Source: Geomicrobium sp. JCM 19038
GTDB taxonomy: Bacteria > Bacillota > Bacilli > Bacillales > Marinococcaceae
DNA length: 64,000 bases
Reading direction: 5' to 3'
NCBI RefSeq assembly: GCF_000698125.1
Contig: NZ_BAXA01000001.1
Span: forward strand, 124,001-188,000
A program made the translations under genes and the position numbers. A model generated the notes under the pieces. The model searched no databases. It was not told where the DNA came from and saw only the letters and a list, made by a program, of their open reading frames with translations. Shown here in pieces: positions 55,378 to 64,000 of the stretch (the first letter of the stretch is position 1; each line of letters starts with the position of its first letter).

Positions 55378-56013
55378 CTATAGACCGTTTAAAAACGGGT
55401 TTTGTTCCGTTTCTTGTTGAATTGTTGTAGTTGGTCCGTGACCTGGAGCTACTTCTGTCGTTTCGGGAAGTTCTAGCAACTTCTCGTGAATACTTAAAAG
55501 GAGCTCTTCGTGATTTCCACCTGGAAGATCGGTTCTGCCGATCCCTCCTTGGAAAAGCACGTCTCCAGAGAACACAGTACCTGACGATGCATGATAATAA
55601 GAGACACTCCCTGGTGAATGCCCTGGAGTATGGTAAACGTCAAATGCGAAATTACCGACTTGAAGGTTTCCTTCATCTGTGATCAGCTTCTCAGCTGCCT
55701 TTACGGTGAACCCTTGTCCGTTTAGGAAGTTACTTGAACGGTTCAGTTCATCGTCTGTTAGCCAATCTGCTTCGATTTCGTGAATATAAACGGGAATGTT
55801 AAACGCTTCTCGGATATGATCGACCGCACCGATATGATCAAAGTGTGCGTGTGTAAGCAAGATGGCAACCGGTTGTAACGAAGCGTTTCGTATTGCCGTT
55901 TCAAATGCTTCACCGTCCCCACCAGGATCGAAGATGATAGCTTCTAGGTTTTCATTGTAAAGCACATAAGCATTGGTTTGCAGGGGCCCTAAGGGCACTT
56001 GAGACCATTTCAT
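55378..56013 (-). CDS. yqgX: Metallo-beta-lactamase fold hydrolase YqgX
   Basis: A 211-residue glyoxalase II-like hydrolase. The metal motif is THAHFDHIGAVDH (H55, H57, D59, H60), with further ligands in YHTPGHSPGS, FSGDVLF and the late EVAPGHGPTT. The substrate is unproven, probably a hydroxyacyl thioester. ATG 56013 follows AAAAGGAG. Confidence 0.9.
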   Translation of the reverse strand: MKWSQVPLGPLQTNAYVLYNENLEAIIFDPGGDGEAFETAIRNASLQPVAILLTHAHFDHIGAVDHIREAFNIPVYIHEIEADWLTDDELNRSSNFLNGQGFTVKAAEKLITDEGNLQVGNFAFDVYHTPGHSPGSVSYYHASSGTVFSGDVLFQGGIGRTDLPGGNHEELLLSIHEKLLELPETTEVAPGHGPTTTIQQETEQNPFLNGL

Positions 56014-56136
56014 TTAATGAATCCACTCCTTTTCCTATTTCAATGCTATTGTACACAGTCGCATTGTTTTTGAAAAGGAATGGCGCTCTTACGTGTTGAA
56101 CTTTACGATAACTTCTTTGTAAGGAGAGAATGAATT

Positions 56137-56304
56137 ATGGCAATGGGTTCAATTACATTAGCGGTTGCGATTCTTTCAGCGATTGCATTAGTTAGAGAAT
56201 TAAAGCGTCGTAACTTCCTTGGAGTTGCGGTTTCACTAGCGAGTATTCTCGTTTTCGGATTCTTTGGGATCATGACGCTAATTACAGGTGCTCCAGAAGC
56301 ATAA
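56137..56304 (+). CDS. yqgW: DUF2759 small membrane protein
   Basis: 55 residues with two membrane segments (SITLAVAILSAIALV and VAVSLASILVFGFFGIMTLI) joined by a short basic loop (RELKRRN). It matches the DUF2759 (YqgW) pattern and neighbours yqgX as in B. subtilis. ATG 56137 has AAGGAGAG ahead. Function unknown. Confidence 0.75.
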   Translation: MAMGSITLAVAILSAIALVRELKRRNFLGVAVSLASILVFGFFGIMTLITGAPEA

Positions 56305-56308
56305 CGAA

Positions 56309-56356
56309 CAAAAAGGCTGTTCACAATGTCAATGACGTTGTGAACAGCCTTTTTTA
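56309..56356. terminator. Bidirectional terminator between yqgW and yqhG
   Basis: Long arms AAAAAGGCTGTTCACAA and their complement with a short inner loop. Confidence 0.92.
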
Positions 56357-56359
56357 TTT

Positions 56360-57136
56360 TTACGAACTTTGAAGGTAAAACACCCCGCCATTAATAAAGT
56401 TGAGTTCAATGGCTGGTTGGTATTGTTCTTTGATTGCCATTTGCTCTAACTGATAGGCTTCTTGATCACTTGCTTCTTGATCTTGGTAGAAACGATCAAG
56501 AAGCAATAAATCCTCTTCCATACGCCGTACAGCTTCGTCTGCCCACGCATGCTTTGTTGAAGAAAGTTCCTTTAGAACGTATTGTTTAATGCGAGCGACG
56601 GCACTTTTCGGTTGGATGAGTCCAGCCATTTTAAATGCCATTTCTGGGATGCTCGATTGAACATTACGCTTACGCAAGACGTCCATAAAGTTATCTACCG
56701 TTTCACCATTAATAAGTTGGACGCCAAATGAGCGTAATTCATCTCTTCTACGGTGACATGTGTACGAAATACGAACGTTTAAACAGAGCCAAGGATATAG
56801 TGCTGTCCGAGAATGAGGAGCAGTCTGCTCGTAAAGTCTCGTAAACCTTCCTTTATTTAAAGCAGAAGAGAAAAACTGATGCAATCTTGGTGAGCCGAAG
56901 TGAATTTTCTCAAATCCAGTTGTGCTCTCGACGTTTGTTGTCATTCGCATTTGCATCGGTTGCGGAGTTGCTCCGGTTTTATCAAGGTAATGCCAATAAA
57001 ACGGTCGATTCATTAACTCTTCATCAAGTTCACGTGTCAGTTGTACTTCAATGTCTTCGGGACTTCGTGATAAAAATTGTGCACCTGACGTTGTTAAGTA
57101 GCGCTCAATGTAACGATGGACTTTCGCTTGATTCAC
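56360..57136 (-). CDS. yqhG: YqhG family protein
   Basis: 258 residues, soluble and basic to neutral, matching YqhG of B. subtilis in length and in place after yqhH. Recognisable segments are RPFYWHYLDKTGATPQP and YPWLCLNVRISY. Function unknown. GTG 57136 is preferred because AAAGGAGG lies eight bases ahead. It overlaps the yqhH end slightly or follows it directly. Confidence 0.82.
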   Translation of the reverse strand: MNQAKVHRYIERYLTTSGAQFLSRSPEDIEVQLTRELDEELMNRPFYWHYLDKTGATPQPMQMRMTTNVESTTGFEKIHFGSPRLHQFFSSALNKGRFTRLYEQTAPHSRTALYPWLCLNVRISYTCHRRRDELRSFGVQLINGETVDNFMDVLRKRNVQSSIPEMAFKMAGLIQPKSAVARIKQYVLKELSSTKHAWADEAVRRMEEDLLLLDRFYQDQEASDQEAYQLEQMAIKEQYQPAIELNFINGGVFYLQSS

Positions 57137-57137
57137 C

Positions 57138-58756
57138 TTATGCACCTCCTTTTTTCATATACGTTGACAATTGTTGAAGCTTTTCTTGCGCGATCACTTC
57201 GGAGTCTTCGGAGAGCGCATCTTGAACGTAGTCTTCAAGCTTAGTGGATTGTGAGCGTTCTAAGATGTCATCGAGGTGTCCGATGACGCCTTCAAACATT
57301 TCAATTTTCTCGTAAAGAAGTCTTAGAATCCGCTCTTCGATCGTATTGCCGACGGCATAGTTTGTAATGTGTACTTCGTGAACTTGACCGAGTCGATGGA
57401 TTCGACCAATTCGTTGCTCGACACGCATCGGATTCCACGGCAGGTCGTAGTTAATCATATGGTGACAAAACTGCAAGTTAAGCCCTTCACCGCCAGCTTC
57501 CGTTGCGATCATTACTTGTGCATAGTCGCGGAATAGTTGGCGCATCCAATCTTTTTTGCTTCGTTTAAAGCCTCCTCTAAAAGGAACGGACTTAATGCCG
57601 TTCTGTTGAAGAAACCACTGCAAATACGCTTGAGTAGCACGGTACTCGGTGAAGATAATCGTTTTTTCTTTGCTTTCGTGAAGTTGCTTTAGTACGTGCT
57701 CTGCTTTTGCATTTCGATTCGCTTGTTGCATCTTTGTAATTAACGGTTGTACGAGTTCCTCACTAAGAAACCCTTTTTTTAACATGTTAGACAGTGTGAC
57801 GCCTAACGCTTGTTTACTTGAACACGTTTCACGTAGAAGTGTCGTCAGTGATAAACCGTGCATGTTCGTGTCTTTCAGTCGTTTCACTTCTTCATACAAG
57901 TCAATTTCCTCGTTCGTAAATGTGACCATGTAGTTTTCTACGTTGCGCTTTTTCCAGTCGATTTTCGTATCTGCTCTGCGGTTGCGGACCATCACGTGTT
58001 GAACGAGTGTTTTAATGTCGTCGTTACTCAAGTCTTTTTGGTCTTCTTTGTATTGGCGTTTGAATGATTGTTCATCGCTAAATGACCAGGCTTTAAGATT
58101 GAGACGAGATGAAACAGTTCTTCAATGCGATTTTGAACAGGCGTGGCTGTGAGTAGGAGGCAGAATCGTTTTTTTAGTTGTCGGATAAATTCATAGTTTT
58201 TTGTGCTTGCGTTTTTAAGTTTGTGTGCTTCATCGATAATAATCATGTCGTAAGGTTGTTGTAGTACGATGTCACGGTGAGGTTGTCTTTTGGCCGTTTC
58301 CATCGATGCGACAACAACATCTGCTTGTTCCCAAACATACGATTTTTTTTGTGGGATGGCAGGGATGTGGAATTTCTCGTTTAACTCGCTCGACCATTGA
58401 TTTACTAGTGACGCGGGTGCTAGGATTAATACTTTTTTTACGAGACCACGAATCATATATTCTTTCAGCACGAGTCCGGCTTCGATCGTTTTTCCAAGAC
58501 CAACTTCGTCTGCTAATATAGCCTTGCCATTCATGTCTTCCACAACCCGGCGAGCGGTTTCTAATTGATGCTCGTACGGGGTTAAGTTCGGTAAGTATGA
58601 TGGAGCAACGAGTCCATCAAACGATGGCACAGCACGATGTTCTTCTGCTTCGAACGCTAAATTAAACATTTCCCAAGAAGCGAATGGACCGTCGTTGTCG
58701 AGGCGCTTTTGAAATTCTTGTTCCCAATCAGTAGAAAAGTCAATATCGATATACAT
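57138..58756 (-). CDS. yqhH: SNF2-family helicase YqhH (one frame break)
   Basis: A DNA-dependent ATPase of the SNF2/RapA type. The N-terminal half has LTPYEHQLETARRV, Walker A ADEVGLGKTIEAG, DEAH in IIIDEAHKLKN and LLLTATPVQN. The C-terminal half has IIFTEYRATQAYLQ, ATEAGGEGLNLQ and RIGRIHRLGQ. The frame breaks near 58079; one added base joins LKPGHL to SDEQSFKRQYKEDQKDLSNDD. The corrected length is about 539 residues (B. subtilis 557). ATG 58756 follows GAGGAG. The role in vivo is unknown; RapA relatives recycle RNA polymerase. Confidence 0.92.
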
Positions 58757-58914
58757 GTACTCTCCTCATTTACGATAAAATCATTGGCAGTCGGTTAGCA
58801 TGATGCTAAACTAGCAATATAGTACGTACGAGTAGTAAAGATTTCGTAGTCGCAACATACTTCATAGTATGTAATTTTCCTAAGCTTTCTATACAACTGA
58901 ATCATTGGCGGATG

Positions 58915-59136
58915 ATGACAGAGGGAGAGTTCGCAAGTTTCAAAGCGGCGCCGAAGGAGCAAGCACGACATGTGTGAATCTCTCAGGCAAAAGTACTTCT
59001 GTTTGACGCAACTCTGGAGAGTGCTCATGTAATGAGCCACCCACGAAGACACACCGATGATTGAATCATCGGAAGAAACTTTCTGGTCAACGGACAGAGC
59101 TTTTCAACGATTGTTGGAGAGTTCTGTCTTTTTTTA
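58915..59136 (+). promoter_or_regulatory. Tandem glycine riboswitch of the gcv operon
   Basis: Aptamer 1 (about 58921-59022) has GGGAGAG, GCGCCGAAGGAGCAAG, AATCTCTCAGGCAAAAG and ACTCTGGAGAG. Aptamer 2 (about 59023-59100) has CCACCCACGAAGACAC and AAACTTTCTGGTCAACGGACAGAG. A terminator (GACAGAGCT, then AGTTCTGTC, then T run at 59128-59135) follows, so glycine binding should allow transcription of gcvT-gcvPA-gcvPB. Confidence 0.93.
59093..59136 (+). terminator. Riboswitch terminator
   Basis: GACAGAGCT (59093-59101) pairs with AGTTCTGTC (59120-59128, one G-T), then a run of T. The left arm is shared with the end of aptamer 2. Confidence 0.8.
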
Positions 59137-59155
59137 TCAAAGAATTGTGGAGGCG

Positions 59156-60245
59156 ATGACAAACGTGACGAATTTGCGTACAGCTTTATACGATGCACAC
59201 GTAGACTTAGGCGCAAAAATGGTGCCATTTGGTGGATGGGAGATGCCCGTTCAGTATACATCGATTAAAGAAGAGCACTATGCCGTTCGAAATCATGTAG
59301 GGCTCTTTGATGTCTCTCATATGGGCGAAGCTTTTGTTGAAGGAGAGGGCGCACTAGAGACGTTACAAACGGTCATGACAAATGATGTATCAAAGCTAAC
59401 ACCGGGAAAAGCTCAATACTCACTCATGTGTACAGAACAAGGTGGAACGGTTGACGATTTACTCGTTTATTGTTTTGATAACGAACGTTACCTCGTGATC
59501 CCGAATGCAGCAAATCGAAACAAAGACATTGAGTGGATCAAAAAACATCAAAAACCGAATACGACGATTACAGACGTTTCTGATGACTATGCACTATTAG
59601 CGTTGCAAGGTCCGAAATCTGAAGAGGTATTACAATCACTCGTTTCTGAACCTTTGAACGAGCTTGGATTTTTTCAATTTTTAGCTGAATCGAAGCTTCT
59701 CAATACATCTGCGATCATTTCAAGAAGTGGGTATACCGGAGAAGATGGATTTGAAATTTATTGCAAATCAGAAGATGCGAAAACGATTTGGGATGCACTC
59801 CTTAAACAAGAAGTGACTCCTTGTGGTCTCGGGGCAAGAGATACACTTCGACTAGAGGCGCGTTTGCATTATACGGTCAAGAATTGTCAGACTCAATTAG
59901 CCCACTTGAAGCAAAGCTAGGGTTTGCTGTTAAAACGAAAAAGACTCAGCCGTTTATTGGTCAAAAAGTCTTGCAAGAAGAAAAGGAACAAGGTGCTAAG
60001 CGCAACTCGTTGGCATTGAAATGATTGGCAAAGGCATACCGAGAACCGATTATCCTGTGTACAACGAACGAGAAGAAATGATCGGTCATGTGACAAGTGG
60101 TACTCAATCGCCAACACTTGGTACGAATGTAGGACTTGCACTACTTGATGAAGCTTACGCTGCCATTGACACGACTGTCCGTGTTGGCATAAGAAAGCGA
60201 ATTGTTGAAGCGAAAGTCATCCAAACACCGTTTTATAAACGCTAG
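59156..60245 (+). CDS. gcvT: Aminomethyltransferase, glycine cleavage T protein (two frame breaks)
   Basis: Releases ammonia and transfers the methylene group to tetrahydrofolate. Signatures are [35 protein letters not shown] and [12 protein letters not shown]. The frame breaks near 59870 (restored as [18 protein letters not shown]) and near 60004 (restored as RNSLALK becoming [18 protein letters not shown]). The corrected product is 363 residues, as in B. subtilis. ATG 59156 follows GTGGAGG; the frame to 59057 lies in the riboswitch. gcvPA starts 11 bases later. Confidence 0.93.
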
Positions 60246-60255
60246 GAGGGAAAGC

Positions 60256-61608
60256 ATGTCAAACCATCGTTATTTACCAATGACTGAAGAAGATCGTAAA
60301 GAAATGTTGCAAGTAGTTGGGGCAAACGACGTCGCCGATTTATTTGCGGATATTCCAACAAAAGTACGTCCGGCAGCACCTATGACTATTAAACCAGCAT
60401 TAAAAGAGCGTGATTTACTTAAGCACTTTACAGAGTTAAGCAATCGAAATGTGTCAACGAAGGATTTCCCGTCGTTTTTAGGAGCGGGTGTCTACGATCA
60501 CCATATCCCAGCAACCGTTGATGCCGTTATTTCTCGTTCGGAATTCTACACTGCTTATACGCCATACCAACCGGAAATTTCTCAAGGTGAATTGCAAGCA
60601 ATTTTTGAATTCCAGACGATGATTGCAGAGATTACAGGAATGGACCTTGCGAATTCCTCTATGTATGACGGTCATACGGCTCTTGCTGAAGCGGTCGTAA
60701 TGGTTGCAGGTCATCTCAAAATGAAAAAACAACGCGTGCTCGTCTCTGACACTGTACATCCAGAAGCACGTGATGTGATTGATACGTATGTATTAGGCCC
60801 AAGATTGAATGTCGCTTCTGTGAATGAATCGAAAGGTAAGACAGACGTAAGTGACCTAAAAGAAAAGCTTGATGATGACGTGTGCGCGGTCGTCGTACAA
60901 TACCCGAACTTCTACGGTGGAATTGAAGATTTAAAAGCGATTCGCGAGGCGTGTGATGAATCGGGTGCGATGATGATTGTAAAAAGCAACCCTCTCGCAT
61001 TAGGTGTGTTAACACCACCAGGAGCGTTTGGAGCAGACGTTGTAGTTGGGGATACACAGCCATTTGGTATTCCTAGTCAGTACGGCGGACCTCACTGTGG
61101 CTACTTTGCAACGAAAAAAGCGTTAATGCGAAAAGTACCTGGTCGTCTTGTAGGGCAAACAGTTGATGAAGATGGAACGCGTGGGTTTGTGCTCACGTTA
61201 CAAGCGAGAGAACAACATATTCGAAGAGACAAAGCAACATCGAATATTTGTTCAAACCAAGCGTTAAATGCCCTTGGTAGTTCAGTTGCGATGACGGCAC
61301 TTGGAAAGAGCGGATTAAAGGAACTTGCTGTTCACAATTTGAAAAAGGCGCATTATGCAAAACAACAAATTGAAAATGCTGGATTTACGATCGTCAACGA
61401 AGGCCCTCATTTCAATGAATTTGTTGTTGATGTCGGAAGTAACGTTGTTGATGTAAACAAAAAGCTCATCGATAAAGGATTTATTGGAGGCTTAGATCTT
61501 GGTCGATTTGATCAAGCAAATGTCAATCATATGCTCGTTTGTGTAACAGAGATGCGAACTAAAGAAGAGATTGATCGATTCGTTAAAGCATTGGAGGAGA
61601 GCAAATGA
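60256..61608 (+). CDS. gcvPA: Glycine dehydrogenase (decarboxylating) subunit 1
   Basis: N-terminal subunit of the split P protein, 450 residues. It has the family segments [46 protein letters not shown] and [14 protein letters not shown] 60256 follows GGAGGGAAAG. It overlaps gcvPB by four bases. With GcvPB it forms the PLP enzyme that decarboxylates glycine and loads the H protein. gcvH is not in the window. Confidence 0.95.
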   Translation: MSNHRYLPMTEEDRKEMLQVVGANDVADLFADIPTKVRPAAPMTIKPALKERDLLKHFTELSNRNVSTKDFPSFLGAGVYDHHIPATVDAVISRSEFYTAYTPYQPEISQGELQAIFEFQTMIAEITGMDLANSSMYDGHTALAEAVVMVAGHLKMKKQRVLVSDTVHPEARDVIDTYVLGPRLNVASVNESKGKTDVSDLKEKLDDDVCAVVVQYPNFYGGIEDLKAIREACDESGAMMIVKSNPLALGVLTPPGAFGADVVVGDTQPFGIPSQYGGPHCGYFATKKALMRKVPGRLVGQTVDEDGTRGFVLTLQAREQHIRRDKATSNICSNQALNALGSSVAMTALGKSGLKELAVHNLKKAHYAKQQIENAGFTIVNEGPHFNEFVVDVGSNVVDVNKKLIDKGFIGGLDLGRFDQANVNHMLVCVTEMRTKEEIDRFVKALEESK

Positions 61609-63062
61609 GAACGAAAGAGCAACCGCTTATTTTTGAACTAAGTCGTAAAGGTCGTAAAGGCGATTCCCTTCCAGAACTAGATGTACCTGAAGTGTCAGTC
61701 GAAGAATTGCTTGAGGATTCCTACATTCGAAAAGAAGAAGCAAAGTTACCAGAAGTGTCTGAGCTTCAACTCGTTCGCCATTATACGGCGCTTTCTAACC
61801 GGAATTTTGGTGTTGATTCTGGGTTTTATCCTCTCGGTTCTTGTACGATGAAATACAACCCGAAAGTCAATGAAGTCGTCGCAAGAATGCCAGGTTTGTC
61901 TCACATTCATCCGTATCAGCCTGAAGAGCAAGTGCAAGGGGCATTAGAATTGATGCACGAATTGCAAGAGTCATTAGCTGAAATGACTGGGATGAAAGAA
62001 GTGACGTTGCAATCAGCAGCAGGTGCTCAAGGAGAATGGACTGGATTAATGATGATCCGGGCGTTCCATGAAGCTAATGGTGATGTTGAGCGTACAAAAG
62101 TGATTGTACCTGACTCGGCTCACGGTACGAACCCAGCATCGGCGAGTGTCGCTGGTTTTGATTCTGTGACGGTGCGTACGGATGAGCGAGGTCTCGTTGA
62201 CTTAGAACATTTACGTGAAGTTGTTGGTAAGGATACGGCAGCACTCATGCTCACGAATCCAAATACACTCGGATTATTTGAAGAAGACATCGTGCAAATG
62301 GCTGAAATTATTCACAGTGCCGGTGGTAAATTGTATTATGATGGAGCGAATTCTAACGCTATTTTAGATAAAGCACGTCCTGGTGATATGGGCTTTGACG
62401 TTGTGCATTTGAACTTGCATAAAACGTTCACCGGCCCTCACGGAGGCGGTGGGCCTGGGAGTGGACCAGTCGGAGTTAAAGAAGATTTAGTGCCATTTTT
62501 ACCAAAGCCACTCCTTATTAAAAAAGAAGATCAATATACGTGGGATTACGATCGTCCACAGTCAATCGGCCGTGTCAAGCCGTTTTATGGAAACTTCGGT
62601 ATCAACGTACGTGCATATTCTTATATTCGTACAATGGGTCCAGAAGGCTTAAAGCAAGTATCTGAAGATGCGGTTTTAAACGCGAACTATTTAATGAAGC
62701 TTCTTGAGCCGTATTATGATGTACCGTACCCGCAATATTGCAAGCATGAATTTGTCGTGTCAGCAAAACGCCAAAAAGATCAAGGCGTACGTGCATTGGA
62801 TATTGCAAAACGCCTGCTTGATTATGGGTATCATCCACCGACGATGTACTTCCCATTAAATGTAGAAGAGTGCATGATGATTGAACCGACGGAGACAGAG
62901 TCGAAAGAAACGTTGGATGAATTTGCTGACGCCTTGATTGCCATTAGTAAAGAAGTAGAAGAGAACCCTGATTATGTATTAGAAGCGCCGCATCACACTG
63001 TTATTTCAAGACTCGATGAAACGACAGCGGCACGAAAGCCAATTTTAAAACATGAGCAATAA
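61605..63062 (+). CDS. gcvPB: Glycine dehydrogenase (decarboxylating) subunit 2
   Basis: C-terminal subunit of the P protein carrying the PLP lysine K273 in [18 protein letters not shown]. 485 residues, close to 488 in B. subtilis. Other signatures are [26 protein letters not shown] and [10 protein letters not shown]. It overlaps gcvPA and ends at a strong terminator that closes the operon. Confidence 0.96.
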   Translation: MRTKEQPLIFELSRKGRKGDSLPELDVPEVSVEELLEDSYIRKEEAKLPEVSELQLVRHYTALSNRNFGVDSGFYPLGSCTMKYNPKVNEVVARMPGLSHIHPYQPEEQVQGALELMHELQESLAEMTGMKEVTLQSAAGAQGEWTGLMMIRAFHEANGDVERTKVIVPDSAHGTNPASASVAGFDSVTVRTDERGLVDLEHLREVVGKDTAALMLTNPNTLGLFEEDIVQMAEIIHSAGGKLYYDGANSNAILDKARPGDMGFDVVHLNLHKTFTGPHGGGGPGSGPVGVKEDLVPFLPKPLLIKKEDQYTWDYDRPQSIGRVKPFYGNFGINVRAYSYIRTMGPEGLKQVSEDAVLNANYLMKLLEPYYDVPYPQYCKHEFVVSAKRQKDQGVRALDIAKRLLDYGYHPPTMYFPLNVEECMMIEPTETESKETLDEFADALIAISKEVEENPDYVLEAPHHTVISRLDETTAARKPILKHEQ

Positions 63063-63063
63063 T

Positions 63064-63107
63064 AAAAACGAAGCACAAACTCACAGTTTGAGTTTGTGCT
63101 TCGTTTT
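63064..63107. terminator. Bidirectional terminator between gcvPB and the DUF896 gene
   Basis: AAAACGAAGCACAAACTCA and its complement form a 19-base stem. Confidence 0.94.
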
Positions 63108-63332
63108 AATGAGAACGTCGACGTTCTTGTTCATTTTTTAATTTTTCAGGAGTTACATCTGTACCTTCTTCGTCAACGACGGTCACATTAGAGATCGTGT
63201 CTTTTACTTGGCCACGAATATAGCGAGGTATTCTTGTCTAAGTTTCGCTTGCTCGTTCTGCTCATCCTCAGTTAAGCCAATTTCTTTGGACTTTTTGGCA
63301 AGTTCGTTAATGCGTTCAATAATTGGAATCAT
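63106..63332 (-). CDS. DUF896 family protein (one frame break)
   Basis: The frame from ATG 63332 reads MIPIIERINELAKKSKEIGL, then EYL, and breaks near 63225. Adding one base continues it as RYIRGQVKDTISNVTVVDEE and on to TDVTPEKLKNEQERRRSH, ending at 63106. The 75-residue result matches DUF896 (YnzC-like) throughout: helical hairpin, then the VVDEEGxDVTPEKL tail. GGAAGGAGC lies ahead. The family's function is unsettled. Both fragments are too short to stand out as long open frames. Confidence 0.85.
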
Positions 63333-63433
63333 CGTGTGCTCCTTCCATTGATCTTTCATTTATACGTAACGATTGTAATTACATGCATACTTAAAGAGAT
63401 AATTTTATCATTTGTTTGTAACGTTTGCAATAA

Positions 63434-63466
63434 AATGCCCTTTCTAATGAATGAAAGGGCATTGGC
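63434..63466 (-). terminator. Terminator of yqhL
   Basis: AATGCCCTTTC and its complement (63453-63463) around an eight-base loop, with TTTTATT beyond it on the minus strand. Confidence 0.82.
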
Positions 63467-63862
63467 TTATTTCTTCTTCACTTTTCCTGTCCATTTACGA
63501 AAGCCACCCTTTAAGTAGAAAAGACGATCGTTGTTCGTCTTTTTCTTAATCATACGAGCAGCTTGACGGCTTCTTGCTCCAGAGTGGTCATACAAATACA
63601 CGTCTTGGTCAGGACGAACTTCAGACAAACGTTGTTTTAATTGGGAAAGTGGAATATTCCGGGCGCCTAAAATGTGGCCGCCATCGAATTCCCTTTGTTC
63701 ACGCACGTCAATTAATTGGGATTTACGGTATCCTTGAATAAATTGATCTTGCGTTAATGGGCTTAAGAATTTCGGTGTTGATAGTCTTCTAAACAAAAAA
63801 ACAATCAAGAAACCAATTAATAGCCCCCATAAAATATAACTGATCACGTTCATAACATCCAT
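63467..63862 (-). CDS. yqhL: Rhodanese-like membrane protein YqhL
   Basis: 131 residues. A membrane segment at about 8-25 (YILWGLLIGFLIVFLF) precedes a rhodanese domain: LIDVREQREFDGGHILGARNIPLSQL, then the loop DVYLYDHSGARSRQAAR and the end YLKGGFRKWTGKVKKK. At the active-site Cys position there is D92, so classical sulphur transfer is unlikely. The gene is next to the gcv operon, as in B. subtilis. ATG 63862 follows GGGGGAAC-type sequence. Confidence 0.85.
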   Translation of the reverse strand: MDVMNVISYILWGLLIGFLIVFLFRRLSTPKFLSPLTQDQFIQGYRKSQLIDVREQREFDGGHILGARNIPLSQLKQRLSEVRPDQDVYLYDHSGARSRQAARMIKKKTNNDRLFYLKGGFRKWTGKVKKK

Positions 63863-63983
63863 GTATGTTCCCCCTACGAAAAGCTAGTACATCCTTTTCT
63901 ATTATAAGTCGGAACTGCACGTTACGCAAAGGTTGTCTTCGCCGATGCAAACAAGTGTTACTTTTGCTACACTTAATAAGATT

Positions 63984-64000
63984 GGAGAGGTGAAATGTAT
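63984..64000 (+). CDS. Start of a gene continuing past the window (yqhM/lipM expected)
   Basis: GGAGAGGTG (63984-63992) precedes ATG 63995, followed by one Tyr codon before the window ends. In B. subtilis the next gene on this strand is the octanoyltransferase lipM (yqhM), but only two codons are visible. Confidence 0.45.

Noticed and set aside
1-64000. Prophage, IS element, integron or CRISPR array
   Set aside because: No transposase, integrase, att-like repeats or spaced direct repeats were seen; the only tandem repeat is the short minisatellite.

Overview
The window is a stretch of core chromosome from a Firmicute of the family Bacillaceae. From the recO end to the yqhL/yqhM boundary, gene content and order follow the dnaG-sigA ... 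sodA ... comG ... gcvT part of the Bacillus subtilis map. The many acidic proteins suggest an alkaliphilic or halotolerant relative, but that is inference. No phage, IS element, integrase or CRISPR array was seen.

Layout. (1) 1-8565: recO tail, a T-box leader and glyQS, ccpN with its partner yqfL, dnaG and sigA. (2) 8778-16327: cytochrome c (cccA), trmK, yqfO, an MhqA-like dioxygenase, ispH, yqfQ, cshB, nfo and yqfT. (3) 16487-25804: an orphan sensor kinase converging on a Ppx/GppA phosphatase; a Zur-controlled zinc importer (znuC, znuB) followed by zur; yqfX, ispG, yqfZ, a DUF1002 protein and an NfeD-like protein. (4) 25995-33071: a Na/Pi cotransporter, a DUF456 protein, a Met-His-Ile2 tRNA cluster, sodA, a minisatellite, yqgE and pbpA. 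(5) 33127-41331: an MltG-like fragment protein, rpmG, yqgN, a DUF92 protein, yqgO, gluP, three small lineage-specific proteins, yqgQ, glcK and rocF. (6) 41352-49746: aspA, a secreted protein with six NlpC/P60-like domains, rocD, rocR, thiE and accessory proteins. (7) 50461-64000: the comG operon with an extra 46-residue ORF, yqzE, yqgY, yqgX, yqhG/yqhH, a tandem glycine riboswitch with gcvT-gcvPA-gcvPB, a DUF896 gene and yqhL.

How the genes work together. RocF, RocD and RocR serve arginine and ornithine catabolism, with AspA feeding aspartate to fumarate. rocD carries a visible -24/-12 (sigma-54) promoter next to its activator rocR. Glycine is handled twice: charged by T-box-controlled GlyQS and degraded by the riboswitch-controlled cleavage system. 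Zinc uptake is tied to its repressor by a near-consensus Zur box.

A sequence-quality problem dominates the reading. At 21 places, in 16 genes including the essential dnaG, ispG and ispH, the reading frame recovers exactly if one base is added, usually to a short run. None needs a base removed. This one-directional pattern points to base-calling deletions rather than gene decay, so broken genes are annotated at their full reconstructed extents.

The most unusual biology is the six-domain NlpC/P60 protein at 42935-45220, in which only the fourth domain keeps the Cys and His catalytic residues.
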